Positions 17,109-24,633 of a stretch of DNA of 51,177 nucleotides are shown here, piece after piece. Under the pieces are notes generated by a model. It made no database searches. It saw only the letters and a program-made list of their open reading frames with translations, and was not told where the DNA came from. Origin of the DNA: Pseudomonas subflava (lineage in GTDB: Bacteria; Pseudomonadota; Gammaproteobacteria; Pseudomonadales; Pseudomonadaceae). How positions within the stretch are numbered: position 1 is the stretch's first letter; the number at the start of each line of letters is the position of its first letter. The DNA is taken from assembly GCF_023823685.1 (NCBI RefSeq), contig NZ_JAMXBF010000018.1, positions 1 to 51,177 on the forward strand, written 5' to 3'. The translations under genes and the position numbers were made by a program.

Positions 17109-18044
17109 TTAGCAGGCCTCGATGCGGAAGCCCAGGCGCGGGAAATGCACGTGGACGGTGCCGGCGCGCTCGTCCTCGCGTCGCAGGATGATCGATTCCT
17201 CGGCCACACAGAGCAGCTCGCCCTGCACCGGGTCGACACCGTAATCGGTCGCCGCCACCTTCACCTGCTGGCCCTTGGCAACGCCCAGCGATGCGCCGAA
17301 ATCCCGCTCCGGCAGCGCCGCCGGCGTGGCGTCGCGAGCGATGGCGATGGCCTCTTCGGCGCTTAGGGTGCTCGACGCGCCATGACCGAAGCCGAGCACG
17401 CGACCGAGCCAGGCGCTGACCGCCGGGTAGTCATCGACCAGCGGCGCGGTGACATGGGTGCCCTTGAGGAACCACAGCGGATGGGCCATGGCGAAGTCGG
17501 CCACCGACGCCTCGCCGAACAGGAAGTCGCCCTCCTCCCGTGCCAGTTGCTGTTCCAGGCGCGCCATCAGCACCGGCCATTGCAGCTTGGCCTGCTCCAG
17601 CGGCAGGCGGGTGGCGCTGCCGCCGGAGAACAGCGCGGCGCGGTCGGCGACGAAGGCCTGCTGCGCGGCCGGCGGCAGCTTGCCCATGCGCACGGCGATG
17701 GATTCCGGCTGGAACACCAGGGCCACGGCATGCTGGAACACCACGGCATCGGCCCATTGGGCGAAGCTGGCGGCGGTCAGTTCATGGCCTTCCGGGAAGA
17801 GCGCCGAGGTAGCCTTCTCGGCCTCCAGGCGGCGGGCGATCAACGCGGTGTCGCAGTAGATGTCGGCACCGACCTGCAGCACCGGCGTCTTGCGGTAGCC
17901 ACCGGTGAGCGCGGTGAGGTCGGGCTTGGGCATGACCCGCGGAATCTCCACCGAGCGCCACGACAGCTGCTTGTAGCCCAGCATCAGGCGGGCCTTCTCT
18001 GCGAAGGGCGAGGCGTCGTAATGGTGCAGGATCAGTTCGGACAT
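17109..18044 (-). CDS. Glutathione S-transferase family protein with C-terminal extension
   Basis: A 311-aa protein. The N-terminal thioredoxin-like domain (residues 1-78: ILHHYDASPFAEKARLMLGYK, PVLQVGADIYCDTALIARRLE) contains the SPF/cis-Pro region and glutathione-binding positions; an all-alpha domain follows to about residue 210. The last 100 residues (GASLGVAKGQQVKVAATDYGVDPVQGEL) form a beta-rich module absent from ordinary 200-220 aa GSTs. The substrate is unknown. It ends at a cluster of palindromic repeats. Confidence 0.88.
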   Translation of the reverse strand: MSELILHHYDASPFAEKARLMLGYKQLSWRSVEIPRVMPKPDLTALTGGYRKTPVLQVGADIYCDTALIARRLEAEKATSALFPEGHELTAASFAQWADAVVFQHAVALVFQPESIAVRMGKLPPAAQQAFVADRAALFSGGSATRLPLEQAKLQWPVLMARLEQQLAREEGDFLFGEASVADFAMAHPLWFLKGTHVTAPLVDDYPAVSAWLGRVLGFGHGASSTLSAEEAIAIARDATPAALPERDFGASLGVAKGQQVKVAATDYGVDPVQGELLCVAEESIILRREDERAGTVHVHFPRLGFRIEAC

Positions 18045-18106
18045 GGCGGGTCTCCGCTGCTTATTGGAATGCGAGGCCGCAGCTTAGCCGCAGCCGGCGC
18101 CGCGGC

Positions 18107-18379
18107 CTACCCCGGCGCGGCGACTATCAGCGCTTCCTTGGCCGCCTTCTTCAGGCGCTTGATGGCGATCTCGCGGCGCAGCGCCGCGCGCTTGTCGACG
18201 CAGGACTCGACATAGACCAGTGCACGGGCCGGGCTGGCGTGGAAGAAGCGCGCGCCTTTGCCGCTGCGGTGTTGTTCGAAGCGCCGCTGCGGATCGTCGC
18301 TGATGCCGCAGTAGAGCGCGCCGCTCTCGGCGCGGACCAGATAGACAAACCAGGGCTTGGCGGGAGGTGTATCGGTCAT
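18107..18379 (-). CDS. GIY-YIG nuclease family protein
   Basis: A 90-aa single-domain protein with FVYLVRAESGALYCGISDD, corresponding to the GIY and YIG motifs (here VYL and YCG), and the catalytic Arg in RRFEQHRSG. The downstream ARALVYVESCVDKRAALRREIAIKRL includes the conserved Glu. It belongs to the UPF0213 (YhbQ-like) group of about 95 aa, whose members have weak DNA nuclease activity or unknown roles. Confidence 0.92.
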   Translation of the reverse strand: MTDTPPAKPWFVYLVRAESGALYCGISDDPQRRFEQHRSGKGARFFHASPARALVYVESCVDKRAALRREIAIKRLKKAAKEALIVAAPG

Positions 18380-18419
18380 GGCTCGGCAGCAGGATGCGGG
18401 GCCGCCGAGCTTACGCCAG

Positions 18420-18890
18420 TCAGCGTCCGGCCTGCCAGGCGCGCAGCCCGCCCATGGCCTGCTTGCGGATGGCGTTCTGCACCGGCGCCAGCCAGCCGAG
18501 CAGCACGCCCTTGGCGCCCAGGGCCTGGCGGGACCAGCGCCACAGGTCGAAGCGGTCGCGGTGCTCGACGATCTTGCCGCCGACGAAGCGGAAGCTGGCC
18601 TCGATATGGTTCTCCACCATGCGCCCGGTCTGGCTGAACAGGTAGGTAGCCACCCAGCGCGCGCGGCCCTTTTCGTCGTCCGCTTCGAGCACCTCGTAGG
18701 TCAGGGAAAACTGCTTGGCGCGGGCGCAGAGCATGCGCCACATGTCGCCGGCGTCCGTGCCCTTGAGGTCGCGGAACACCGGGTCGGAAAACTCGACATC
18801 GTCGGCGTAGCAGGCGGCCATGGCCTCGGCGTCCTGGCGCTGGAAGGCCTGGTAGAAACGGTCGATCAGTTCGGCGTTGGGGTGGGCCAT
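18420..18890 (-). CDS. NTF2-like (SnoaL-type) family protein
   Basis: A 156-aa protein with the cone-shaped NTF2-like fold pattern: ELIDRFYQAFQRQDAEAMAACYADDVEFSDPVFRDLKG at the N-terminus, then RWVATYLFSQTGRMVENHIEASFRFVGGKIVEHRDRFDLW. Relatives are ketosteroid-isomerase-like enzymes or binding proteins; no function can be assigned. It is divergent from the GlxA-type regulator across 95 bp, so that regulator may control it. Confidence 0.85.
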   Translation of the reverse strand: MAHPNAELIDRFYQAFQRQDAEAMAACYADDVEFSDPVFRDLKGTDAGDMWRMLCARAKQFSLTYEVLEADDEKGRARWVATYLFSQTGRMVENHIEASFRFVGGKIVEHRDRFDLWRWSRQALGAKGVLLGWLAPVQNAIRKQAMGGLRAWQAGR

Positions 18891-18948
18891 GGCAACACGC
18901 TCTGGGTTGGGATGGGCGAAGTATGGCCGCGGCTAACACCGCCGGCGA

Positions 18949-18985
18949 TTGGCGATACAGACAACTTTGTGGCCATAATCGCCAA
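18949..18985 (+). promoter_or_regulatory. Direct and inverted repeats abutting the GlxA-type regulator start
   Basis: TGGCGATA (18950-18957) and TGGCCATA (18970-18977) are direct repeats exactly 20 bp apart, the spacing expected for two AraC-type half-sites on one DNA face. TTGGCGAT (18949-18956) and ATCGCCAA (18978-18985) also form a perfect 8-bp inverted repeat ending at the ATG. CATAAT (18974-18979) is a -10-like hexamer 7 bp before the start codon. Confidence 0.5.
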
Positions 18986-19939
18986 ATGATCCGCATCGCC
19001 CTCTATACCTGCCCGCAGACCGTGCTCTCCAGCCTGAGCATGGCCGACGACGCCTTCCGCCTGGCCAACCAGTTGGCCGGTGAGGCGCTGTTCGAGCTGC
19101 AGCGGATCAGCTTCGATGGCCAGCCGGTGCAGCTGGGCTACGCGCAGCTGCGGGTGGACGGCAATCTGAGCCTGGCCGAGCGTGCCGACCTGCTGCTGAT
19201 TCCCGCCACCGGCAGCGCGCTGGATCGCACCCTGGAGCACAACGCCGCCCTGCTCGCCTGGCTGGCCGCACGCCCGCAGCACCAACAACTGGCCAGCCTG
19301 TGCAGCAGCGCCTGCCTGCTGGCTGCCTCCGGAGTGCTGGACGGCCGCCGCGCCACGACGCACTGGGCCCTGGCCGAGCAGTTCCGCCAGCGCTTTCCCA
19401 GAGTGCGCCTGCAGATCGATGCGCTGTTCACCGAGGACGACAACCGCTTCTGCTCCGGAGGCGCCCAGGCCGGCCTCGACCTGTGCCTGCACCTGATCGC
19501 CGTGCATGGCGGCGACTGGCTGGCCCAGCGCGTGGCCGGCGCTCTGGTGGTGGAGCGTGAGCGCGGCGGGCAGAGCCGCTTCGCCCCGCTGCTGCCGATG
19601 GCTGGGCAGGACGACCCATTGATTGCCCCGCTGCTGCGCTGGTTGCAGCAGCACCACGCCCAGGCCATCGACCTGCCGCTGCTGGCCGAACGCGCCAACT
19701 GCTCCACCCGCACTCTGCTGCGGCGCTTCAAGGCGGCCACCGGCCTGACGCCCAATGACTACCTGCAGCGCCTGCGCATCAGCGCCGCGCAGAGCGCCCT
19801 GCGCAACCCGGCGCGCTCGCTGGAACAGGTCGCCGCCCAGGTCGGCTACGCCGACCGCGCCACCTTCGCCAAGCTGTTCAAGCAACTGTGTGGCGAGACG
19901 CCCGGGGCCTTTCGCAAGCGCCTGCGCCAGCCGATGTAG
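18986..19939 (+). CDS. GlxA-type transcriptional regulator (DJ-1/PfpI-like domain plus AraC HTH)
   Basis: A 317-aa protein. Residues 1-170 are a class I glutamine-amidotransferase-like (DJ-1/PfpI) domain: IRIALYTCPQTVLSSLSMADDAFRLAN, LLLIPATGSAL, and the nucleophile-elbow region LCSSACLLAASGVLDG. Residues about 215-315 are two AraC-type HTH motifs (DLPLLAERANCSTRTLLRRF and SLEQVAAQVGYADRATFAKLF). Such regulators respond to small nitrogenous or glycine-betaine-like compounds in several pseudomonads; the ligand here is unknown. No Shine-Dalgarno sequence is visible, and the -10-like CATAAT sits so close that a leaderless message is possible. Confidence 0.9.
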   Translation: MIRIALYTCPQTVLSSLSMADDAFRLANQLAGEALFELQRISFDGQPVQLGYAQLRVDGNLSLAERADLLLIPATGSALDRTLEHNAALLAWLAARPQHQQLASLCSSACLLAASGVLDGRRATTHWALAEQFRQRFPRVRLQIDALFTEDDNRFCSGGAQAGLDLCLHLIAVHGGDWLAQRVAGALVVERERGGQSRFAPLLPMAGQDDPLIAPLLRWLQQHHAQAIDLPLLAERANCSTRTLLRRFKAATGLTPNDYLQRLRISAAQSALRNPARSLEQVAAQVGYADRATFAKLFKQLCGETPGAFRKRLRQPM

Positions 19940-19996
19940 GGCGCCAGGTGCACCCCGCAAACCGCAGGGTGCGCCATGGACTGCCATAGCACCCTG
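19936..19996. repeat. GTAGGGTGCGC-family copy D
   Basis: GTAGGGCGCC overlaps the stop of the regulator gene; CAGGGTGC (19965-19972) pairs with GCACCCTG (19989-19996). This is a degraded relative of the elements at 16815-17066. Confidence 0.5.
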
Positions 19997-20014
19997 TACG
20001 CGACCCATGAAAAA

Positions 20015-20031
20015 GGAGCCTCGAGGGCTCC
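20015..20031. terminator. Bidirectional terminator between the regulator and the aap operon
   Basis: A5 precedes GGAGCC (20015-20020), a 5-nt loop, GGCTCC (20026-20031) and then CTTTTT. The A and T runs on both sides make it a good intrinsic terminator for both the plus-strand regulator and the minus-strand aapP. Confidence 0.85.
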
Positions 20032-20052
20032 CTTTTTCTTACCGCGGCCAGA

Positions 20053-20814
20053 TCAGTGGAGGATCTGCCCGAGGAACAGCTTGGTCCGCTCGTTCTGCGG
20101 GTTGTCGAAGAACGCGTTGGGCTCATTCTGTTCGACGATCTCACCACGGTCCATGAAGATCACCCGGTTGGCCACGGTGCGAGCAAAGCCCATCTCGTGG
20201 GTCACGCAGAGCATGGTCATGCCGTCTTCGGCCAGGCCGATCATGGTATCCAGCACCTCCTTGACCATTTCCGGGTCGAGGGCCGAGGTCGGCTCGTCGA
20301 ACAGCATGATCTTCGGCTTCATGCACAGGGCGCGGGCGATGGCCACACGCTGCTGCTGGCCGCCGGAGAGCTGGCCTGGGTACTTGTGCGCCTGCTCGGG
20401 GATACGCACGCGCTCGAGGAAGTGCATGGCGATCTCTTCGGCCTTGCGCTTGGGCATCTTGCGTACCCACATCGGCGCCAGGGTGCAGTTCTGTAGCACG
20501 GTCAGGTGCGGGAACAGGTTGAAGTGTTGGAACACCATGCCCACTTCGCTGCGGATCGCCTCGATGTGCTTGAGGTCGCTGGTCAGCTCGGTACCGTCGA
20601 CGACGATGCGCCCCTGCTGGTGTTCCTCCAGGCGGTTGATGCAGCGGATGGTGGTGGACTTGCCGGAACCGGACGGGCCGCAGAGGACGATGCGCTCGCC
20701 CTGCTGCACGTCGAGGTTGATGTCCTTGAGCACATGGAACTGCCCGTACCACTTGTTCACGCCCTGCAGCTGAATGATCGGCTCGGCCGCGGCTTCTTTC
20801 TTAACTTCGGTCAT
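20053..20814 (-). CDS. aapP: Amino-acid ABC transporter, ATP-binding subunit
   Basis: A 253-aa polar amino-acid type ATPase. It has Walker A (GPSGSGKST), the Q-loop in VGMVFQHFNLFPHLTVLQN, the signature LSGGQQQRVAIARAL, Walker B (IMLFDEPTSALDPE) and the switch His (TMLCVTHEMGF). It powers uptake through AapQ/AapM. ATG 20814 follows AGGAG at 9 nt; an in-frame TTG two codons upstream is less likely. It is the last gene of the minus-strand aapJQMP operon and ends at a strong terminator. Confidence 0.95.
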   Translation of the reverse strand: MTEVKKEAAAEPIIQLQGVNKWYGQFHVLKDINLDVQQGERIVLCGPSGSGKSTTIRCINRLEEHQQGRIVVDGTELTSDLKHIEAIRSEVGMVFQHFNLFPHLTVLQNCTLAPMWVRKMPKRKAEEIAMHFLERVRIPEQAHKYPGQLSGGQQQRVAIARALCMKPKIMLFDEPTSALDPEMVKEVLDTMIGLAEDGMTMLCVTHEMGFARTVANRVIFMDRGEIVEQNEPNAFFDNPQNERTKLFLGQILH

Positions 20815-20826
20815 GGTCAATGACTC

Positions 20827-21924
20827 CTAACGCTTGTGGCCGGTGTCCAGCTTGCGCTCCAGGCGCATGGAATAGCGGGACATGCCGAAACAGAAAATCC
20901 AAAACACCAGGGCGGCGAACACGTAGCCCTCGGTGGCCATGCCCAGCCAGGCCGGGTCGGTGGTGGCTTGCTTGATGCTGTTGAGCAGGTCGAACAGGCC
21001 GATGATGATCACCAGGCTGGTGTCCTTGAACAGGGCGATGAAGGTGTTGACGATGCCCGGGATCACCAGCTTGAGCGCCTGCGGCAGGATCACCAGACCC
21101 ATCATCCGCCAGTAGCCCAGGCCCATGGCCGCGGCCGCCTCGTACTGGCCCTTGGGGATGGCCTGCAGGCCGCCACGCACCACTTCGGCGATGTAGGCGG
21201 ACTGGAACAGGATCACCCCGATCAGGGCGCGCAGCAGCTTGTCGAAGGACAGGCCTTCCGGCAGGAACAGCGGCAGCATCACCGAGGACATGAACAGCAC
21301 GGTGATCAGCGGCACGCCGCGCCAGAACTCGATGAAGGTCACGCAGATCACCCGGATCGCCGGCATCTTCGAGCGCCGGCCCAGCGCCAGCACGATGCCC
21401 AGCGGCAACGCGCCGGCGATGCCGACGGCGGCGATCACCAGGGTCAGCATCAGGCCGCCCCACTGGCTGGTTTCCACTTCGGTCAGGCCGAGGAAGCCGC
21501 CGTGCAGCAGCCAGAAGGCCAGCAGCGGGTAGATGACCAGAAACGCCGCGCCGTACAGCGCCTTGCGCGGCATCGCCGAGACAAACAGTGGCGCTGCGCC
21601 GATCACCGCCAGCCACACGGTGAGGTCGACGCGCCAGCGCAGTTCGGCCGGGTAGAAGCCGTACATGAACTGGCTGAAGCGCTCCTTGATGAACACCCAG
21701 CAGGCGCCCTCGCCGGTGCAGTCGGCGCGGGTGGTGCCGACCCAGTCGGCCTCGAACACCGCCCATTTCAGCAGCGGCGGCACGATCAGCCAGACCAGGT
21801 AGATGGCCAGCAGGGTCAACAGAGTATTGAACCAGTTGGAAAACAGGTTGGATCGCAGCCAGCCGACGACGCCCACGCTCATGCGGGGCGGCGGCAGACT
21901 GGGACGGAACTGATGGACTTCCAT
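20827..21924 (-). CDS. aapM: Amino-acid ABC transporter permease
   Basis: A 365-aa inner-membrane subunit of the HisMQ type. About eight hydrophobic segments are visible; the coupling region is EVVRGGLQAIPKGQYEAAAAMGLGYW (the EAA loop), followed by ILPQALKLVIPGIVN. The long region before the conserved transport domain, including a hydrophilic loop with two Cys (DCTGEGACW), is typical of AapM and distinguishes it from the 220-aa HisM. It lies 12 bp upstream of aapP and 10 bp after aapQ. Confidence 0.93.
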   Translation of the reverse strand: MEVHQFRPSLPPPRMSVGVVGWLRSNLFSNWFNTLLTLLAIYLVWLIVPPLLKWAVFEADWVGTTRADCTGEGACWVFIKERFSQFMYGFYPAELRWRVDLTVWLAVIGAAPLFVSAMPRKALYGAAFLVIYPLLAFWLLHGGFLGLTEVETSQWGGLMLTLVIAAVGIAGALPLGIVLALGRRSKMPAIRVICVTFIEFWRGVPLITVLFMSSVMLPLFLPEGLSFDKLLRALIGVILFQSAYIAEVVRGGLQAIPKGQYEAAAAMGLGYWRMMGLVILPQALKLVIPGIVNTFIALFKDTSLVIIIGLFDLLNSIKQATTDPAWLGMATEGYVFAALVFWIFCFGMSRYSMRLERKLDTGHKR

Positions 21925-21934
21925 GCGCTTCTCC

Positions 21935-23119
21935 TTACCGCTCGATCAGCGCGATGCGCTTGTTGTACCAGTTCATCAGGATCGAGATGCTGATGCTGAT
22001 GGCCAGGTACACACTCATGGTGATGGCGATGGCTTCGATGGCCTGACCGGTCTGGTTCAGGGTCGTGCCGGCGAACAGCGAGACCATGTCCGGATAGCCG
22101 ATGCCGGCGGCCAGCGACGAGTTCTTCGCCAGATTCAGATACTGGCTGGTCAGCGGCGGGATGATCACGCGCAGGGCCTGGGGGATGATCACCAGACGCA
22201 ACGTCTTGCCCGCCGGCAGGCCTAGGGAGCGCGCCGCCTCGGTCTGACCGTGGCTCACCGCCTGGATGCCGGAACGCACGTTCTCCGCGATGAAGGCCGC
22301 GGTGTAAACGGTCAGCGCCAGGGTCAGCGCCATCAGTTCGGGAATCAGCACCCAGCCGCCGCGGTAGTTGAAGCCCTTCAGCTCCGGGACGGTCCAGTGG
22401 AAGGGATCGCCGAACACCAGCATGGCCAGGCCCGGCAGCGCGACGATCAGCACCAGGCTGGTGATCAGCGTCGGGAAGCTCCGCCCGGTGGCCTCGAAGC
22501 GCCGCAGCGCCCAGCGCGCCAGCACCCAGACCGCCACCAGGGCGACCACCACGGCGATCAGGAACGGCCAGAAGCCTTCCGCCATGTTCGGCGAAGGCAT
22601 GTTCAGGCCTCGGTTGCTCAGAAAGAAGGTGTCGCCGAGGTTGAGGCTCTGCCGCGGACCGGGCAGCGGCAGGAACACGGCGAAGTACCAGAAGAATATC
22701 TGCAGCAGTGGCGGGATGTTACGGAAAGTCTCGATATAGACGGTGGCCAGTTTGCTGATCAGCCAGTTCGGCGACAGCCGCGCCACGCCGAGAATGAAGC
22801 CGAGGATGGTGGCCAGCACGATGCCGATGGCCGAGACCAGCAAGGTGTTGAGCAGGCCGATGACGAAGACGCGGCCGTAGCTGTCGCTTTCGGTGTAATC
22901 GATCAGGTGCTGAGAAATACCGAAGCCGGCACTCTGATCGAGAAAGCCGAAGCCCGAAATGATGCCGCGCTGGGCGAGGTTGTGCTGGGTGTTGTGGAAC
23001 AGGTACCAGCCGATCGCCACGACGGCGATGACGGCGATGATCTGGAATAGCCAGCCGCGCACCTGCGGGTCGGTCCAGACCGACGCGCGCGGGCGCGAAA
23101 TAGTGGCGGGATTTTGCAT
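21935..23119 (-). CDS. aapQ: Amino-acid ABC transporter permease
   Basis: A 394-aa permease, the partner of AapM. It has several N-terminal hydrophobic segments, a long periplasmic insert (LGDTFFLSNRGLNMPSPN) and the EAA loop (ENVRSGIQAVSHGQTEAARSLGLPAGKT, then IIPQALRVIIPPLTSQYLN). ATG 23119 is preferred to the in-frame ATG 23131: the ribosome-binding sequence for 23131 is buried in a perfect hairpin (23135-23166), whereas GAGG just downstream of that hairpin serves 23119. Confidence 0.92.
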   Translation of the reverse strand: MQNPATISRPRASVWTDPQVRGWLFQIIAVIAVVAIGWYLFHNTQHNLAQRGIISGFGFLDQSAGFGISQHLIDYTESDSYGRVFVIGLLNTLLVSAIGIVLATILGFILGVARLSPNWLISKLATVYIETFRNIPPLLQIFFWYFAVFLPLPGPRQSLNLGDTFFLSNRGLNMPSPNMAEGFWPFLIAVVVALVAVWVLARWALRRFEATGRSFPTLITSLVLIVALPGLAMLVFGDPFHWTVPELKGFNYRGGWVLIPELMALTLALTVYTAAFIAENVRSGIQAVSHGQTEAARSLGLPAGKTLRLVIIPQALRVIIPPLTSQYLNLAKNSSLAAGIGYPDMVSLFAGTTLNQTGQAIEAIAITMSVYLAISISISILMNWYNKRIALIER

Positions 23120-23134
23120 AGCGGCCCTCATGGA

Positions 23135-23166
23135 AACTCCGCGCCCGTGAATTGCGGCGCGGAGTT
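23135..23166 (-). promoter_or_regulatory. Intercistronic hairpin 2, proximal to aapQ
   Basis: AACTCCGCGCC (23135-23145) and GGCGCGGAGTT (23156-23166) pair perfectly over 11 bp with a 10-nt loop. It ends only 15 bp before the aapQ ATG and has no T run, so it may stabilise the upstream aapJ message or limit aapQ translation rather than terminate. Confidence 0.6.
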
Positions 23167-23182
23167 CTCTGAATCAGAAACA

Positions 23183-23207
23183 CCATCGCCCCACAGGGGG
23201 GCGATGG
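23183..23207 (-). promoter_or_regulatory. Intercistronic hairpin 1, just after aapJ
   Basis: CCATCGCCCC (23183-23192) pairs with GGGGCGATGG (23198-23207) over 10 bp with a 5-nt loop, 8 bp after the aapJ stop on the minus strand. A hairpin here is the common way to make the binding-protein message more abundant than the permease message. Confidence 0.6.
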
Positions 23208-23215
23208 CACGGCGG

Positions 23216-24244
23216 TCAGCGCACCGGCGGTGCGTACTGCAGACCACCCTTGTTCCACAGGGCGTTGAGGCCACGCTCGATCTTCAGCTCGCTGCCAGCA
23301 CCGACGTTGCGATCGAAGATTTCGCCGTAGTTGCCGACCTGCTTGATGATCTTCACCGCCCAGTCTTTCGGCAGCTTCAGATCCTTGCCGAAGTCACCCT
23401 CGGCGCCCAGCAGACGGGCGACGTCCGGGTTCTTGGTGGACTTGGCCATCTCTTCGACGTTGGCGGAGGTGATGCCCAGTTCCTCGGCGTTCAGCTGAGC
23501 GAGCAGGGACCAGCGCACGATGTCGAACCACTCCTCGTCACCCTGACGCACGGCCGGGCCGAGGGGCTCCTTGGAGATCACTTCCGGCAGGACCACGTAG
23601 TCGTCCGGCGCGGCCAGCTTGATGCGCTGGGCGTAGAGCTGGGACTGGTCGGAGGTCAGCACGTCGCAACGGCCGGACTCCAGGGACTTGGCGCTCTCGT
23701 CGGAGGTGTCGTAGGTGATGGGGGTGTACTTCAGGCCGTTGGCGCGGAAGTAGTCGGCCAGGTTCAGCTCGGTGGTGGTACCGGCCTGGATGCACACGGT
23801 GGCGCCGTCCAGTTCCTTGGCGCTGGAAACGCCGAGCTTCTTGTTCACCAGGAAGCCCTGACCGTCGTAGTAGGTCACGCCGGTGAAGTTCAGGCCCATC
23901 GCCGCATCGCGGGAGCTGGTCCAGGTGGTGTTGCGCGACAGCATGTCGACTTCGCCGGATTGCAGCGCGGTGAAGCGCTCCTTGGCGGTCAGCGGGCTGT
24001 ACTTGACCTTGGAAGCATCGCCGAATACGGCGGCAGCCACGGCCCGGCACACGTCCACGTCGATCCCCAGGTAGTTACCCTTGGCGTCGGCGTAGGAGAA
24101 ACCGGGCAAGCCGTCGCTGATACCGCATTGCACGAAGCCTTTCTTCTTCACCGCATCCAGGGTCGCACCGGCCTGAGCGAAACCGCTCACACCGAGAACC
24201 GCAGCCGTGGTCAGTACTGCCAGGGTGGATTTCACCATCTTCAT
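23216..24244 (-). CDS. aapJ: Amino-acid ABC transporter periplasmic binding protein
   Basis: A 342-aa solute-binding protein of the SBP_bac_3 family. Its signal peptide ends near residue 25 (STLAVLTTAAVLGVSGFAQA). The ligand-binding fold shows VKKKGFVQCGISDGLPGFSYADAKGNYLGIDVDVCRAVAAAVFG, the substrate-contact SRNTTWTSSRD and the hinge CIQAGTTTEL. AapJ proteins bind general L-amino acids. GGAGG stands 5 nt before ATG 24244. It is the first gene of aapJQMP and is preceded by a long structured leader and an A-rich Crc/Hfq-like site. Confidence 0.95.
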   Translation of the reverse strand: MKMVKSTLAVLTTAAVLGVSGFAQAGATLDAVKKKGFVQCGISDGLPGFSYADAKGNYLGIDVDVCRAVAAAVFGDASKVKYSPLTAKERFTALQSGEVDMLSRNTTWTSSRDAAMGLNFTGVTYYDGQGFLVNKKLGVSSAKELDGATVCIQAGTTTELNLADYFRANGLKYTPITYDTSDESAKSLESGRCDVLTSDQSQLYAQRIKLAAPDDYVVLPEVISKEPLGPAVRQGDEEWFDIVRWSLLAQLNAEELGITSANVEEMAKSTKNPDVARLLGAEGDFGKDLKLPKDWAVKIIKQVGNYGEIFDRNVGAGSELKIERGLNALWNKGGLQYAPPVR

Positions 24245-24259
24245 CAAAACCTCCAAGTG

Positions 24260-24267
24260 TTCTTGTT
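24260..24267 (-). promoter_or_regulatory. Crc/Hfq-like A-rich motif before aapJ
   Basis: On the minus strand the motif is AACAAGAA, a fit to the AAnAAnAA catabolite-repression consensus of pseudomonads, placed just upstream of the GGAGG of aapJ. Binding here would block translation when preferred carbon sources are present. Amino-acid uptake genes are frequent targets of this system. Binding itself is inferred. Confidence 0.5.
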
Positions 24268-24369
24268 TGGTCGGGTCTCGGTCCTGCCGCCGTACCCTTG
24301 TGAGGCACGTTCGATCCCGCCACCATGGCAGGATCAACCGGGGTGCGAACCTGAAAGGAGTCTAGTTGC

Positions 24370-24471
24370 CGTTCCGCAGAGCGGCGAACGACCCTTTCAT
24401 TTCCGTAGGTCTTACAGAAAGGAGACGAGCAGATCGTCCGGCTTTCCGCAGCGGAGCGGCCCCCGCCGGAC
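24370..24471 (-). promoter_or_regulatory. Structured 5' leader candidate of aapJ
   Basis: Three stem-loops can form in the 389-bp gap between aapJ and the esterase gene: GTCCGGC (24436-24442) with GCCGGAC (24465-24471); CCTTTC (24393-24398) with GAAAGG (24417-24422); and GTT-CCGC with GCGG-(CG)-AAC around 24371-24389. Upstream of them lies ATTGAC-N5-GTCAAT (24517-24533), a 6-bp inverted repeat that could be an operator. I find no convincing sigma-54 -24/-12 element. The rest of the gap shows no gene. Confidence 0.35.
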
Positions 24472-24633
24472 AGGACCAGTACAGCAAGGGCCGTACCAGT
24501 TTCACGACCGAGCCCGATTGACGACCGGTCAATAGGTAAAGTTCTAGTAGTGCGACATCTTGTTAAGTGATCCGCCATCGCCGAACAGAGGCGCCGCACC
24601 AAACCCGACAAAGCGCACCAAAAAGAGGCATTC

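Noticed and set aside
16962..17366. Plus-strand open frame running from the palindromic repeats into the GST gene
   Set aside because: It consists of repeat sequence and the antisense of the GST C-terminus.
20821..21993. Long plus-strand open frames opposite aapM and aapQ
   Set aside because: They are His/Gln/Asp-rich antisense frames of clear permease genes.
24245..24633. Sigma-54 promoter for the aap operon
   Set aside because: No GG-N10-GC element with the expected -24/-12 sequence could be found by eye on the minus strand.
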